Positions 1-12,688 of a stretch of 64,000 bases of DNA are shown piece by piece. The stretch covers positions 310,001 through 374,000 of the forward strand of contig NZ_PIPI01000001.1 in NCBI RefSeq assembly GCF_003987315.1, written 5' to 3'. A program made the translations under genes and the position numbers. The DNA is from Aliidiomarina haloalkalitolerans (GTDB lineage: Bacteria > Pseudomonadota > Gammaproteobacteria > Enterobacterales > Alteromonadaceae). Numbering within the stretch: the stretch's first letter is position 1; each line of letters opens with the position of its first letter. The notes under the pieces are model-generated. The model was not told the DNA's origin, did not search any database, and saw only the letters and a list, made by a program, of their open reading frames with translations.

Positions 1-706
1 TGTGAACATTGATCATATTGCGACACTGCGTAATGCACGTGGTGTGGCGTATCCAGAACCCGTGCAGGCAGCTGCTATTGCTGAGCAGGCAGGAGCGGAC
101 GGCATTACCATTCACTTGCGCGAAGATCGCCGCCATATCACGGATCGCGACGTTCGCTTGTTAGCCGAAACCATCCAAACGCGGATGAACTTAGAGATGG
201 CCATGACCTCTGAGATGATCGCGATTGCAAAAGCCACGCAACCGGAGTTTGTCTGTTTGGTGCCAGAAAAGCGCGAAGAGCTAACCACTGAGGGAGGCTT
301 AAACGTTGCGGACCAGCTGGCACGCAGTAAGGACGTTGTCGCCGAGCTTAGCGAAGCTGGAATTCTTGTTTCTTTATTTATCGATGCGGATAAACGGCAA
401 ATTGATGCAGCGCATGCGGCCGGTGCACCGTTTATTGAATTGCATACAGGTCACTATGCAGAAACTAGTGGTGCTGAGCAGCAACAGGCATTGAAGCAGT
501 TACAGGAAGGCGCAGCCTATGCGGCAAGTCTTGGGCTAACGGTGAATGCCGGACATGGTTTGCATTATCACAACACCCAGCCCATTGCTGCGATTCCGGA
601 AATCTATGAGTTGAATATTGGCCATGCGATTATTGCGCGAGCCGTTTTTAGCGGCTTGGCGGAAGCAGTGCGGGAAATGAAATTGATTCTGCAAGGAGCG
701 CGTTAG
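1..706 (+). CDS. pdxJ: Pyridoxine 5'-phosphate synthase PdxJ (5' partial)
   Basis: PdxJ closes the pyridine ring of vitamin B6 from 1-deoxyxylulose 5-phosphate and 3-amino-2-oxopropyl phosphate in the cytoplasm (family knowledge). The frame is open to the window edge. The GTG at position 2 is not a start: it encodes the Val of the conserved strand [14 protein letters not shown], which in E. coli PdxJ follows about seven residues, so the true start lies just upstream. Other visible family motifs are [15 protein letters not shown] and the glycine-rich [11 protein letters not shown] loop. The stop is 5 nt before acpS, so the two are probably cotranscribed. Identity is certain; only the N-terminus is missing. 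Confidence 0.97.
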   Translation, partial: VNIDHIATLRNARGVAYPEPVQAAAIAEQAGADGITIHLREDRRHITDRDVRLLAETIQTRMNLEMAMTSEMIAIAKATQPEFVCLVPEKREELTTEGGLNVADQLARSKDVVAELSEAGILVSLFIDADKRQIDAAHAAGAPFIELHTGHYAETSGAEQQQALKQLQEGAAYAASLGLTVNAGHGLHYHNTQPIAAIPEIYELNIGHAIIARAVFSGLAEAVREMKLILQGAR

Positions 707-711
707 GTCGG

Positions 712-1092
712 ATGGCGATCATTGGCGTTGGGACGGATATCGTTGAAATTGAACGCTTACGGCAAGCGCTAGTGCGACAGCCGGCATTGGCTAAGCGCTT
801 ATTGACTCATAATGAACAAGCGCTGATGCAGGCAGCTAAGCAGCCTGAGCGCTACTTAGCCAAGCGCTTTGCTGCCAAAGAGGCCGCGTTAAAAGCACTC
901 GGTACCGGGTTGCAAAATGGGTTAAGCTGGCAGCATATTGAAATAACTAACAACGACCTTGGACGCCCGCAACTGAACTTCAGTGGGCAAGCCTTGGCGC
1001 TGGCAGACCAGCTCGGCGTGATCAATACACACTTGTCATTGAGCGATGAAGTCGATTATGCACAAGCATTTGTTATTTTAGAGGGCCGCTAG
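712..1092 (+). CDS. acpS: Holo-[acyl-carrier-protein] synthase AcpS
   Basis: AcpS transfers 4'-phosphopantetheine from CoA to a serine of apo-ACP, activating fatty acid synthesis. The 126-residue length equals that of the E. coli enzyme. The Mg-binding Asp9 lies in GVGTDIVEI and Glu57 in RFAAKEAALKALGTG, the two signature segments of the family. The ATG follows pdxJ by 5 nt, giving the usual pdxJ-acpS pair. About 100 nt without a gene separate it from relA; I see no convincing terminator or promoter there. Confidence 0.97.
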   Translation: MAIIGVGTDIVEIERLRQALVRQPALAKRLLTHNEQALMQAAKQPERYLAKRFAAKEAALKALGTGLQNGLSWQHIEITNNDLGRPQLNFSGQALALADQLGVINTHLSLSDEVDYAQAFVILEGR

Positions 1093-1192
1093 CACCAGCA
1101 CGAAAATATACAAATACAAAAGTATGCAAGCAGGCACGTCAGCAACCTAAACGTCTTGCTAAATTGAGAGTTAGCCATAGTAGGGAGGAGTT

Positions 1193-3382
1193 ATGGTTCA
1201 GGTTCGTAACGTACATGTCGATCGTAAAGGCTCACAGCCAGACAATTGGCTTGAGGACATTATGCAACCTGAAATTCGTAATGAACTCGGATCACTTGCA
1301 GCGCAATTGGCCAGTTTGTGCCCTGCCGATGGTGAAACGCTGTTGCTCAAAGGGCAAGAAATGGTCGAAATTCTTGCCGAACTCAAACTCGATCGCAAAG
1401 GCCTCCTCGCAGCTCTAGCTGTTCCTTTCTTTGAAGCTAATTTGGTTGATGAAGCGTGGCTGCAAAGCCATCTTGACGACGAAATTGCGCAGTTAGTTGT
1501 CACCGTGCAGCAAATGCAGAGCATTAGTGAGCTGCAACACTTCCGCCATGGTAAACCGGGTGAAGCGCAAATAGATGCCGTTCGACGCATGCTTTTGGCG
1601 ATGGTCGAAGACGTTCGAGCGGTGTTGTTAAAGCTCGCTGAACGGGTGTGCTACTTACGGCAGGTAAAAAACCTCGACGAAGAAACTCGAGTGCTCACAG
1701 CCAAAGAGTGCAGTGAAATTTACGCGCCTTTAGCCAACCGTTTAGGGGTTGGTCAATTAAAATGGGAACTTGAAGATCTCGCTTTTCGTTATTTGCACCC
1801 AGATATCTATATGGCAATTGCGCGCCAATTGGACGAAAAACGGTGGCAACGCGAACAGTACATCGAAACCTTTGTTAGTGATCTTCAAAAGGCGCTCGAC
1901 GCCCAACAAGTCAATGCAAAAGTGTATGGCCGGCCAAAGCATATCTTCAGCATTTGGAAGAAAATGCAGAAGAAGAACCTGCAATTTGACGAGTTGTTTG
2001 ATATTCGAGCGGTACGGATTATTACCCAGTCATTAAAGGACTGTTATGCAGCTTTGGGCATAGTGCACAGCATGTGGCGGCATTTAGCATCTGAGTTTGA
2101 TGACTATGTGGCAACACCGAAAGCCAACGGCTATCAGTCGATTCATACGGTCGTGATTGGCCCAGAACAAAAAAACGTCGAAATTCAAATTCGCTCAGAA
2201 CAAATGCATGACGATGCCGAACTCGGCGTTGCCGCGCATTGGGTTTACAAGGAAGGTCACTCAAGTGGGCGCTCGCAAGGTTACGAAGAGAAAATTTCGT
2301 GGTTGCGGAAGCTGTTGGCCTGGCATGAAGACATGGCCGAAAACGAAGAATTGGTGCAAGAAATTCGGAGTCAAGTCTTTGAAGATCGAGTTTATGTGTT
2401 TACCCCGAAAGGCGATGTTATTGACCTGCCAATGGGGTCGACACCGCTCGACTTTGCTTATTATATTCATTCCCAAGTGGGTCATCGCTGTATTGGTGCG
2501 AAAGTCGACGGCCGCATCGTGCCATTTACTTATGCGCTTGGAAATGGTGAACGCGTTGAGATTCTGACCCAGAAAGAACCAAATCCGAAACGCGATTGGG
2601 TAAACCCAGCATTGGGCTACTTAAAATCAGCGCGCGCCCGCAGTAAGGTACACGCTTATTTTAAAAAGTTTGATCGCGAACACAACATTGTGGCCGGTCG
2701 TGAACTGCTCGAGCAAGAGCTGCAGAAGCAGAAGTTAACGCTGCAAGACGCTCAAGGTGCAGTCGAGCGGTTCAATATGAATCATATGGACGACCTGCTT
2801 GCCGCAATTGGCGCCGGCGATGTGCGTTTACATCAAGTGGTGAATTTTGTTCGCGGTCCGAGCGAAACACCGCTGGATGAACTGGAAAAACTAACCAGCA
2901 AAAAACGTTCGCCGAGCAAAGCCGGTAAACAACGTGAGGGCGTAAAAGTCGCTGGCATCGGTAACCTGATGATGAACTATGCTCGCTGTTGTCAACCGCT
3001 GCCTGGCGACCCGATTCGGGGCTACATTACCCAGGGGCGAGGGGTGTCAGTGCACCACCAAGACTGCGAACAATTGCAGCACTTACTGCAGCAAAATCCA
3101 GCTCGCGGTATCGAAGTGGATTGGGTGGACGACCAACAACAGCCACGTTACGCGGCACAGTTAGTGATTGTTGCCGATGACCGTTCCGGTTTGTTGCATG
3201 ACATTACGAGCATTTTAAGTCACGAGAAGGTTAACGTGAATCAGGTTTCAACGCGCATGGACAAAGACTCTTTGCAGGTGGTGATTGAGCTTGAGATTAT
3301 GGTTCGTCACAACAATGACGTACAGCGTCTGCTGGCGCGAATACAGCAGGTCAGCCATGTGCGCAGTGCCAAGCGTAAATAA
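1193..3382 (+). CDS. relA: GTP pyrophosphokinase RelA, (p)ppGpp synthetase I
   Basis: Ribosome-associated stringent-response synthetase making (p)ppGpp from GTP or GDP and ATP during amino acid starvation. Length is 729 aa (E. coli 744). Domain order: degenerate HD domain (about 45-150, where the catalytic His-Asp pair is replaced around AVPFFEANLVDE, as in RelA but not SpoT), synthetase with YGRPKH (245-250), FDELFDIRAVR (265-275) and NGYQSIHT (312-319), TGS domain (near 390-460), a Cys-rich zinc-finger region with RCCQPLPGD near 600, and a C-terminal ACT domain. A strong GGGAGG ribosome site sits 4 nt before the ATG. It heads a relA-mazG pair like that of enterics. Confidence 0.98.
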   Translation: MVQVRNVHVDRKGSQPDNWLEDIMQPEIRNELGSLAAQLASLCPADGETLLLKGQEMVEILAELKLDRKGLLAALAVPFFEANLVDEAWLQSHLDDEIAQLVVTVQQMQSISELQHFRHGKPGEAQIDAVRRMLLAMVEDVRAVLLKLAERVCYLRQVKNLDEETRVLTAKECSEIYAPLANRLGVGQLKWELEDLAFRYLHPDIYMAIARQLDEKRWQREQYIETFVSDLQKALDAQQVNAKVYGRPKHIFSIWKKMQKKNLQFDELFDIRAVRIITQSLKDCYAALGIVHSMWRHLASEFDDYVATPKANGYQSIHTVVIGPEQKNVEIQIRSEQMHDDAELGVAAHWVYKEGHSSGRSQGYEEKISWLRKLLAWHEDMAENEELVQEIRSQVFEDRVYVFTPKGDVIDLPMGSTPLDFAYYIHSQVGHRCIGAKVDGRIVPFTYALGNGERVEILTQKEPNPKRDWVNPALGYLKSARARSKVHAYFKKFDREHNIVAGRELLEQELQKQKLTLQDAQGAVERFNMNHMDDLLAAIGAGDVRLHQVVNFVRGPSETPLDELEKLTSKKRSPSKAGKQREGVKVAGIGNLMMNYARCCQPLPGDPIRGYITQGRGVSVHHQDCEQLQHLLQQNPARGIEVDWVDDQQQPRYAAQLVIVADDRSGLLHDITSILSHEKVNVNQVSTRMDKDSLQVVIELEIMVRHNNDVQRLLARIQQVSHVRSAKRK

Positions 3383-3432
3383 GGTTAGCGCAATAAGCGA
3401 ATCGAGTAGAACGGGTAAGAATAGGACGAAGC

Positions 3433-4290
3433 ATGAGTGACGTAGCAGAGAATGACCAAAATACAGCAACTGAGCTCAGCCAGATGCAACGCCTGTTAGC
3501 GATTATGGCAGCACTGCGGAATCCTGAGGGTGGTTGCCCGTGGGACTTAGAGCAAACCATGGAGAGCCTGATTCCGCACACCATTGAGGAAGCTTATGAA
3601 GTCGCGGCGGCTATTCAAGCAGGGGACTCTGAGGCGATTCGTGATGAGCTCGGCGATTTACTTTTTCAAGTGGTCTTTTATGCGCGTCTCGCAGAAGAAA
3701 GCGGTGACTATGACTTTGATAGCATAGCTGGTGCTGTGAGCGATAAATTAGTGCGCCGGCATCCACATGTATTTGGCGATGGGCAGGCTGATGATGCGAG
3801 TGAAGTGTTACGCCAGTGGGAACAAATCAAACGCCAAGAACGAGCTGAGAAAGCAACCGATACCAGCGTGTTTGCCGATGTTCCGCAAAATTTGCCGAGC
3901 TTATTGCAAGCACTGAAAATTCAGAAGCGCTGCGCTGCAGTTGGTTTTGACTGGGACAATGCCGAGCAAGTTATTGGTAAAGTCCATGAAGAGCTCGACG
4001 AAGTTGCCGTTGAACTCGAAGCACTGCCGCAGGCACAGTTGAATGACGAACAAGCAGCGGTGCAAGATTGCATCGAAGATGAAATCGGCGACCTACTTTT
4101 TGCTGTCGTTAACCTTGCGCGGCATGCCAAGGTTAACCCCGAAACTGCACTAGGACGCGCGAATCAGAAGTTTATGCGGCGCTTTCGGCGCGTTGAGCAC
4201 ATCGCAGCAGCGCAGCAGCGCGAGCTTGCTAACGAACCGTTGCATGAACTTGAGTTACTGTGGCAACAAGCAAAACAGGAACTTTCGTGA
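3433..4290 (+). CDS. mazG: Nucleoside triphosphate pyrophosphohydrolase MazG
   Basis: MazG hydrolyses NTPs and dNTPs to monophosphates plus pyrophosphate; in E. coli it also tempers ppGpp levels, which fits its position behind relA. Two MazG repeats are visible: the N-terminal one has GGCPWDLEQT, EEAYEV and DELGDLLFQVVFYA, the C-terminal one has EELDEV and EDEIGDLLFAVVNLARH. The EExxE/ExxD metal-binding pattern is present in both. At 285 aa it is slightly longer than E. coli MazG (263), mainly by extra residues at the N-terminus. Unlike in E. coli, no mazEF toxin-antitoxin pair lies between relA and mazG. Confidence 0.96.
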   Translation: MSDVAENDQNTATELSQMQRLLAIMAALRNPEGGCPWDLEQTMESLIPHTIEEAYEVAAAIQAGDSEAIRDELGDLLFQVVFYARLAEESGDYDFDSIAGAVSDKLVRRHPHVFGDGQADDASEVLRQWEQIKRQERAEKATDTSVFADVPQNLPSLLQALKIQKRCAAVGFDWDNAEQVIGKVHEELDEVAVELEALPQAQLNDEQAAVQDCIEDEIGDLLFAVVNLARHAKVNPETALGRANQKFMRRFRRVEHIAAAQQRELANEPLHELELLWQQAKQELS

Positions 4291-4319
4291 TTGCCGCGGG
4301 GCCAATGCTCGGGTATACT
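4291..4319 (+). promoter_or_regulatory. Candidate sigma70 promoter for pyrG
   Basis: TTGCCG at 4291-4296 and TATACT at 4314-4319 are separated by exactly 17 nt. The -35 box starts one base after the mazG stop codon, so transcription would begin about 50 nt before the pyrG ATG. Seen by eye, not tested. It suggests pyrG-eno can be transcribed independently of relA-mazG. Confidence 0.6.
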
Positions 4320-4363
4320 GTTTTCCCGTCTTAAGTTCCTTTTCCACGATTCATTTACCCTGA

Positions 4364-6049
<1,686 letters not shown>

Positions 6050-6057
6050 AGGATTAA

Positions 6058-7350
<1,293 letters not shown>

Positions 7351-7360
7351 GGTTCGGCCT

Positions 7361-8029
7361 ATGGCGAGCCAAACGGCGATTTTCTCGCAATTGACTGCGA
7401 GCCAATCCTATACAGAGCTCTGTAATGCGCTGTACGAGGTGGAATTGTCATGTTTGGCGCGCAGCCAAGATCCACGCTATCAACAAGACGCCGCTGCATT
7501 ACAGCGGCGTCTTGCTAGTATTCCACACTATGTTAAGTCGACTGCTTACGCTTTGCTGCAGAGTGCAGAAAATCCTCAGAATCCTCTTCAGCTTGATATA
7601 CAGAGCGGTAATTGGCTGTATAAGCAGAAAAAACAGGCCCCTGCAGCGGCAACTGAAGTGGCGCAACAACAATTGCGCAGCTGGTTAGAAAAACATGCTA
7701 AATTAGCGTTGCCATTACCGATATTAGTGCTGGAGCCTGCGACTCAATGTTGCCATGTGCAACTAGACACCATTGACCAGCTTGCGCTCGCGAAAGATAA
7801 AGTGCATCTTAACTATAATGGTTGGTTTTCGCTTGCTGGTGAGTCACTTGAAACACAACCGTGTTGGTTACTCAAACCAACCAAAGATATTTTAGCCGCG
7901 GCCTGTGCTGGACATCGTTGGGGCCCAAGTGGGAAACTAGCACCACAGCAGTTAGACTTGCGAAGTCTGTTGTTGTCGACCACGATTGATTGGCAACAAC
8001 CACAACGGGTGCATACTCTAAGAAAGTGA
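7361..8029 (+). CDS. Unrecognised conserved-context protein between eno and ftsB
   Basis: I do not recognise this 222-residue protein. The ATG is 10 nt after the eno stop and its TGA ends 7 nt before ftsB, so it is embedded in the operon and is very probably real. It has no signal peptide and no membrane segment, is rich in Gln, Leu and Ala, and holds six cysteines, two adjacent in ATQCCHVQ. The N-terminal half (about 1-75) looks helical, with many Leu/Ala/Gln; the C-terminal half contains LAAACAGHRWGPSGKL. In enterics ftsB directly follows eno, so this is an insertion into a conserved order. Cytoplasmic location is inferred; no function is proposed. Confidence 0.75.
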   Translation: MASQTAIFSQLTASQSYTELCNALYEVELSCLARSQDPRYQQDAAALQRRLASIPHYVKSTAYALLQSAENPQNPLQLDIQSGNWLYKQKKQAPAAATEVAQQQLRSWLEKHAKLALPLPILVLEPATQCCHVQLDTIDQLALAKDKVHLNYNGWFSLAGESLETQPCWLLKPTKDILAAACAGHRWGPSGKLAPQQLDLRSLLLSTTIDWQQPQRVHTLRK

Positions 8030-8036
8030 GACGAAC

Positions 8037-8330
8037 ATGCGTGTATTAACCGTTATCATGATAGCGATTGTGCTGCTTCTGCAGTATCGCATTTGGTTTG
8101 GTCAGCATGGCGTTCGTGATTATCGCGAGCTGCAACAGGAGCTGGCCCGCCAAGAACAGATTAACAACACGCTGACCCAACGCAATCAATTAATCGAAGC
8201 GGACATTCGTGACTTGCGTTCAGCGCTTGAAGCCGTTGAAGAGCGCGCACGCAATGAACTCGGCTTCGTTCGACCAGAAGAGACTTTTTTTCGTCTCATA
8301 CCGAAAGTAGAAGAGGACAATGATTCATGA
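8037..8330 (+). CDS. ftsB: Cell division protein FtsB
   Basis: FtsB is a bitopic inner-membrane protein that forms the FtsQLB complex and helps activate septal peptidoglycan synthesis. The 97-residue sequence has a short cytoplasmic N-terminus, one membrane helix (about 3-21, rich in Val/Ile/Leu) and a periplasmic coiled coil (about 28-70, RELQQELARQEQINN and on), followed by the conserved ARNELGFVRPEETFFRL tail. It overlaps ispD by 4 nt (ATGA), implying translational coupling, as in other gammaproteobacteria. Confidence 0.96.
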   Translation: MRVLTVIMIAIVLLLQYRIWFGQHGVRDYRELQQELARQEQINNTLTQRNQLIEADIRDLRSALEAVEERARNELGFVRPEETFFRLIPKVEEDNDS

Positions 8331-9031
8331 TCGGCGTTATACCTGCTGCAGGTATCGGTCAGCGCATGGAAGCAGAAATCCCCAAGCAATATCTTGTTGT
8401 CGCCGGCAAAACATTACTCGATCACAGTATCTGTGCATTGTTTAATGACCCCCGCATTGAACAGGTTTGGGTCGCTCTGCATGAGCATGACCGCTGGTGG
8501 CCACAATCACTTTATGCCAAAGATCAACGCGTACACACGACCCAAGGTGGCGGAACGCGAGCCGAGTCTGTTGTCGCAATTCTGAACGCATTACTGCAAC
8601 AACACGCCAAGAAGGATGCTCTCGTGGTGGTTCATGATGCGGCTCGTCCCGGCCTGAGTACGAATGCGTTAGCTCGGGTAATCGATGCTGCGGAGAGTGA
8701 GCCCGAGCGCGGCGCACTGCTGGCATTGCCCGTGCGGGATACAGTGAAATTTGCCCATGTACAAGCCAGTAGTCATGTAGCCAGAACCGTTGACCGCGAA
8801 CAATTATGGCTGGCACAAACACCACAAGTGTTTCAATTAGAGCCGTTATTAACGGCGATTACGCATGCGCAAGCCAACAAGATTGCCGTTACTGATGAGA
8901 GTTCAGCAATGGAGTCCATGGGCATTAGTCCGGCGCTCGTTATCGGTAATCGTGCTGGTTTTAAGGTCACTGATCCAGAAGATTTAGCACTGGCTGAATA
9001 TTACTTGCAGCGCGCGTCGCAGGCATTCTAA
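8327..9031 (+). CDS. ispD: 2-C-methyl-D-erythritol 4-phosphate cytidylyltransferase IspD
   Basis: Third step of the non-mevalonate (MEP) isoprenoid pathway: couples MEP to CTP giving CDP-methylerythritol. The N-terminal nucleotide-binding signature PAAGIGQRM followed by IPKQY is present, as are VVHDAARPGL, LPVRDTVKFA and the C-terminal KVTDPEDLALAEYYL. Length 234 aa against 236 in E. coli. The start overlaps the ftsB stop (ATGA). ispF follows after 57 nt, so the two successive MEP enzymes are separate polypeptides here rather than an IspDF fusion. Confidence 0.97.
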   Translation: MIGVIPAAGIGQRMEAEIPKQYLVVAGKTLLDHSICALFNDPRIEQVWVALHEHDRWWPQSLYAKDQRVHTTQGGGTRAESVVAILNALLQQHAKKDALVVVHDAARPGLSTNALARVIDAAESEPERGALLALPVRDTVKFAHVQASSHVARTVDREQLWLAQTPQVFQLEPLLTAITHAQANKIAVTDESSAMESMGISPALVIGNRAGFKVTDPEDLALAEYYLQRASQAF

Positions 9032-9088
9032 ATAGCGAAGCCGCGAGGAATACCGCGCTGCCATGGTTGTTAAGATAGGAAATAAGAG

Positions 9089-9571
9089 ATGAATATTCGC
9101 ATTGGCCAGGGCTTCGACGTCCATAAGTTTGGTGGGGAAGGTCCGGTAACGCTCGGCAATATTGTGATTCCATGTGATCAAGGCCTGTTGGCTCACTCAG
9201 ATGGTGACGTTTTACTACATGCCATTGCCGATGCTCTTTTAGGGGCAATCGGTGCGGGTGATATTGGGGTGTGGTTTCCAGATAATGACCCAGCCTATGC
9301 TGGCGCCGATAGTGGCGTATTACTGCAACAAGTTTGGCGGGAAGTGACGCAACGAGGCTTCGGCTTAATCAACCTTGATGCAACGATCATTTGTCAAAAA
9401 CCGAAGATCAATCCTCATCGGCAAGCGATTCAGCAGCGGATTGCTGAACTACTTGATGTCGCCGCGACGCAAATTAATATCAAAGCGACAACGACTGAGG
9501 AACTTGGTTTTACTGGCCGCAAAGAAGGCATTGCGGCGATGGCCGTAGTGCTGCTCGGTGCAGCGTCATGA
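9089..9571 (+). CDS. ispF: 2-C-methyl-D-erythritol 2,4-cyclodiphosphate synthase IspF
   Basis: Fifth step of the MEP pathway: cyclises CDP-methylerythritol 2-phosphate with release of CMP. The metal-binding [10 protein letters not shown] is at the N-terminus and the [18 protein letters not shown] signature follows; C-terminal [20 protein letters not shown] is typical. Length 160 aa (E. coli 159). An AGGAA ribosome site lies before the ATG. The last codons overlap truD by 4 nt (ATGA). Confidence 0.97.
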   Translation: MNIRIGQGFDVHKFGGEGPVTLGNIVIPCDQGLLAHSDGDVLLHAIADALLGAIGAGDIGVWFPDNDPAYAGADSGVLLQQVWREVTQRGFGLINLDATIICQKPKINPHRQAIQQRIAELLDVAATQINIKATTTEELGFTGRKEGIAAMAVVLLGAAS

Positions 9572-10692
9572 GCGCAGGCATTCAAGATAACGCATCAGCT
9601 GGGCATTCGAGTGCAACCGCAAGCAAGACCATGAAGCAGTGGCAGCGGCTAGCGGGTGATACGTCAGTCAGTGGCCAATACAAAGAAAAACCTGAGTATT
9701 TCGAGGTCATTGAGGAGCTTGGCTTTCTGCCAACAGCTGACGAAAAAGGTCAACACCACTGGCTTCACGTTCGCAAAACGCAACTGACCACAGAGCAGGT
9801 GGCAAAGTTTATTGCTCAGGCGGTTGGAGTACCGGTTCGTGAAGTCGGGTATTCCGGGTTAAAAGATAAGTTTGCGGTGACGGAACAATGGTTTTCAGTG
9901 CAACTACCCGCGCTCACTCAACCCGATTGGGCGGCTATTTTCACAGTCGAGTTAAGCTCGATTTCGCCGCGCTATGCTGGCGGTCAAGTGACCTTATTAA
10001 ATGCGGTGCGGTCGAGCAAAAAGCTGCGCCGCGGCGTTCACAAATGCAATCATTTTCGCTTACGTCTCACCTCGGTCAGCGATCCGGCAGCTTTGCAAGC
10101 GCGCTTTCGTGCAATTAGCAGCTGGATTCCGAATTACTACGGTGAACAGCGTTTTGGTTTTGGTCAGGGCAACATTCAACAAGCTGAGGCGATGTTTGCG
10201 GGCAAGCGCATAAAAGATCGAAATCTGCGCAGTATTTTGTTGTCATCGGTACGCTCTTGGTTGTTTAATCATTATCTGGAACGACGCATACAGAACGTGC
10301 AAACGAAATTACTCGCAGGTGATGTGTTTTTGCTAGCGGGCTCGCATTCATTTTTTACTGCGACTGACTGCGATGAAGAAATTCAGCAACGAGTGGCCAG
10401 TGGCGACATCATCCCGAGTGGTCCATTGTTTGGCGATGGCGAGAGTGCGGCACAAGCAGATGCGCTAGCTCTAGAAACTGAAGTTGCGAGTCTGTTTCCA
10501 GAGTTACACGCAGGCCTAGTTGCCAGTCGAGTGAAACCCGATCGCCGCGAACTTTGGTTGCGCTTGCAAGACGCTCATTTTCAACAAATTAGCGATAACG
10601 AAGTGGAAATTCGCTTCTCGTTGCCTGCGGGCAGTTTCGCAACCAGTGTTTTGCAAGAGCTTGGTGATTTTTCTGCACCACGTTATGAGTAA
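9568..10692 (+). CDS. truD: tRNA pseudouridine(13) synthase TruD
   Basis: Isomerises U13 of tRNA-Glu to pseudouridine. The catalytic Asp is Asp100 in [17 protein letters not shown], and [15 protein letters not shown] is the second family signature. At 374 aa it exceeds E. coli TruD (349), with most of the extra length in a roughly 20-residue Ser/Ala-rich N-terminus ([19 protein letters not shown]); a later start cannot be excluded, but the ATGA overlap with ispF supports this one. It overlaps the first surE ATG candidate by one base. Confidence 0.96.
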   Translation: MSAGIQDNASAGHSSATASKTMKQWQRLAGDTSVSGQYKEKPEYFEVIEELGFLPTADEKGQHHWLHVRKTQLTTEQVAKFIAQAVGVPVREVGYSGLKDKFAVTEQWFSVQLPALTQPDWAAIFTVELSSISPRYAGGQVTLLNAVRSSKKLRRGVHKCNHFRLRLTSVSDPAALQARFRAISSWIPNYYGEQRFGFGQGNIQQAEAMFAGKRIKDRNLRSILLSSVRSWLFNHYLERRIQNVQTKLLAGDVFLLAGSHSFFTATDCDEEIQQRVASGDIIPSGPLFGDGESAAQADALALETEVASLFPELHAGLVASRVKPDRRELWLRLQDAHFQQISDNEVEIRFSLPAGSFATSVLQELGDFSAPRYE

Positions 10693-10703
10693 TGGTGATG
10701 ACG

Positions 10704-11453
10704 ATGAAAATCCTTTTGAGTAATGATGACGGTGTTCGCGCCCCCGGCTTAGCTGCACTGTATAAGGCTTTGGTGCGAGTTGCTGAGGTGGTCGTGATCG
10801 CACCTGACCGCAACTGTTCAGGCGCGAGTAACTCGTTGACGTTGCATAATCCGTTGCGGGTCGAACAGCTTGAAAATGGTTTTTTCTCGGTCAATGGAAC
10901 GCCGACTGATTGTGTGCATATTGGCACTAATTCGCCGTTAGGTGATCAACCCGATTTAGTTGTGTCGGGTATTAATGATGCGCCCAATATGGGTGATGAT
11001 GTTATTTATTCGGGGACTGTTGCAGCAGCGACGGAAGGGCGATTTGTCGGCTTGCCGGCGATTGCGGTATCGATGGCCGAACATGGTCATGATTACTATG
11101 AAACTGCGGCACAAGTTGTTGCGGATTTAATAGAGCGATTACAAAAACAACCGTTGCGTTCGGACTTTGTGTTGAATGTGAATGTCCCGTATTTGCCCTA
11201 TGAGCAACTTAAAGGGTGGAAAACCACGCGCTTAGGTCGTCGCCACCGCGCCGAAAATATGGTGCGTGGCAGTGACCCGTGGGGCCGAGAAATCTTCTGG
11301 TATGGTCCTGTTGGCCCGGAGCGCGATGACGGCCCCGGGACGGATTTCGCAGCAGTCCGTGATGGCTATGTGTCAATTACACCGCTAACCGTTGATATGA
11401 CAGCGCGTGATGATCAAGAACAAGTTCAGGAGTGGTTAAATAAACCTTTATGA
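10704..11453 (+). CDS. surE: 5'/3'-nucleotidase (survival protein) SurE
   Basis: Metal-dependent phosphatase acting on nucleoside 5'- and 3'-monophosphates, linked to stationary-phase survival. I place the start at the ATG giving [15 protein letters not shown], which is where family members begin; an ATG at 10692 that shares a base with the truD stop (TAATG) would add four residues. Metal-binding NDDG, then [35 protein letters not shown] and GPGTDFAAV are all present. The stop overlaps pcm by 4 nt. surE-pcm coupling is conserved in gammaproteobacteria. Confidence 0.96.
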   Translation: MKILLSNDDGVRAPGLAALYKALVRVAEVVVIAPDRNCSGASNSLTLHNPLRVEQLENGFFSVNGTPTDCVHIGTNSPLGDQPDLVVSGINDAPNMGDDVIYSGTVAAATEGRFVGLPAIAVSMAEHGHDYYETAAQVVADLIERLQKQPLRSDFVLNVNVPYLPYEQLKGWKTTRLGRRHRAENMVRGSDPWGREIFWYGPVGPERDDGPGTDFAAVRDGYVSITPLTVDMTARDDQEQVQEWLNKPL

Positions 11454-12091
11454 TAGTCAGTAATTTCCAAGGCGTTGCGCGTAAACTCGCGCAAAAATTA
11501 CAAAGTGTCGGAATCAGCAATGAAGCCGTTTTAAATGCAATTGCGACCACGCCGCGTCACGAGTTTATGCCGGAATCACTCGCCCACCAAGCCTATGACA
11601 ATACCGCTTTACCAATTGGTAAAGGACAAACCATTTCGCAACCGTATATGGTTGCGAAAATGACGGAACTGGTGCTGGAAACAACGCCGCAGTCGGTGTT
11701 GGAAATTGGTACTGGATCCGGTTACCAAACTTCGATTCTGGCACAATTGGTAACTAAGGTTTATTCGGTGGAGCGCATTAGCTCTCTGCAATATCAAGCA
11801 CAGCGCCGATTGAAACGCCTCGATTTACATAATGTGCAATTGCGCCACGGTGACGGTTGGCAAGGTTGGCCGAGTAAAGCGCCATTTGATGCGATTTTAG
11901 TGACTGCGGCCGCGGAACGAATTCCAGAAAAGTTACTCGAACAACTCAATCCAGCTGGTGGACGATTAATTATTCCGGTCGGCGGGCAGTCGCAAGAACT
12001 GCTTGTGGTCGAACGCCAGGGCGAAGATTATCAACAAAAAAGTGAGGGAACAGTGAAGTTTGTACCATTAATTCAGGGAGATTTAGCGTGA
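11450..12091 (+). CDS. pcm: Protein-L-isoaspartate O-methyltransferase Pcm
   Basis: Methylates L-isoaspartyl residues with S-adenosylmethionine, starting the repair of aged proteins. The SAM-binding motif I is [15 protein letters not shown], preceded by [19 protein letters not shown], which holds the active-site region, and followed by [11 protein letters not shown] and GGRLIIPVG. Length 213 aa (E. coli 208). It overlaps surE by 4 nt at its start and the next gene by 4 nt at its end (GTGA), so surE, pcm and the yqaA-like gene form one translationally coupled block. Confidence 0.97.
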   Translation: MIVSNFQGVARKLAQKLQSVGISNEAVLNAIATTPRHEFMPESLAHQAYDNTALPIGKGQTISQPYMVAKMTELVLETTPQSVLEIGTGSGYQTSILAQLVTKVYSVERISSLQYQAQRRLKRLDLHNVQLRHGDGWQGWPSKAPFDAILVTAAAERIPEKLLEQLNPAGGRLIIPVGGQSQELLVVERQGEDYQQKSEGTVKFVPLIQGDLA

Positions 12092-12666
12092 AGGTATTTA
12101 CCGCGCTATACGACAAAGCATTAGTTTGGGCACAGCATCGTCGCGCACCATCCATTTTAGCTGGGGTTAGCTTTGCCGAATCGGTCATTTTCCCGATTCC
12201 GGTTGACGTGATGTTGGCTCCAATGGCAATTGCTCAGCCCGAGAAAGCGTTTCGTTTCGCGTTATTAACATCCATTTTCTCCGTTCTCGGTGGCATTGCC
12301 GGTTATTTCCTCGGCATGCTGGCCTTCGAACCACTGGTGCTGCCAGCGCTTGAGTATTTTGGTTATCAAGACAGCTTTGTCCTTGCGCAAAACTGGTTTG
12401 CCGAGTGGGGTTTCTGGGTCATATTTTTAGCAGGCTTCTCGCCTATACCCTATAAGGTCTTTACCGTGACCGCGGGGGTTTTAGCGATCGCCTTTTTACC
12501 TTTCGTGATTGCTTCCATTATTGGCCGCAGCATGCGGTTCTTTTTAGTTGCTTGGCTGATGCGTTGGGGTGGGCCGATTATGGAGAAACACTTACGCCAA
12601 CATCTCGACACCATAGGTTGGGCTATTGTTGCGTTAGCTGTTATTGTTTACCTCATAGTTCGCTAA
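12088..12666 (+). CDS. YqaA/DedA-type (SNARE-associated) inner membrane protein
   Basis: A 192-residue integral membrane protein with about five hydrophobic segments, resembling E. coli YqaA of the SNARE-associated/VTT (DedA-like) family. DedA-family members are implicated in lipid or undecaprenyl-phosphate handling, but the substrate of YqaA-type proteins is not established. Family-like segments are [19 protein letters not shown] near the N-terminus and the Pro/Gly loop [17 protein letters not shown]. The start is GTG, overlapping the pcm stop by 4 nt. It lies between pcm and nlpD, which are adjacent in E. coli. Confidence 0.88.
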   Translation: MKVFTALYDKALVWAQHRRAPSILAGVSFAESVIFPIPVDVMLAPMAIAQPEKAFRFALLTSIFSVLGGIAGYFLGMLAFEPLVLPALEYFGYQDSFVLAQNWFAEWGFWVIFLAGFSPIPYKVFTVTAGVLAIAFLPFVIASIIGRSMRFFLVAWLMRWGGPIMEKHLRQHLDTIGWAIVALAVIVYLIVR

Positions 12667-12688
12667 CTCATCACTGACAGGAGTCCAA

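Noticed and set aside
2-4. GTG at position 2 as the pdxJ start codon
   Set aside because: It encodes the conserved Val of the [14 protein letters not shown] strand, which in relatives follows several residues, so the true start is outside the window.
1093-1192. relA promoter in the acpS-relA gap
   Set aside because: The best hexamer pair, TTGCTA and CATAGT, is separated by only 14 nt.
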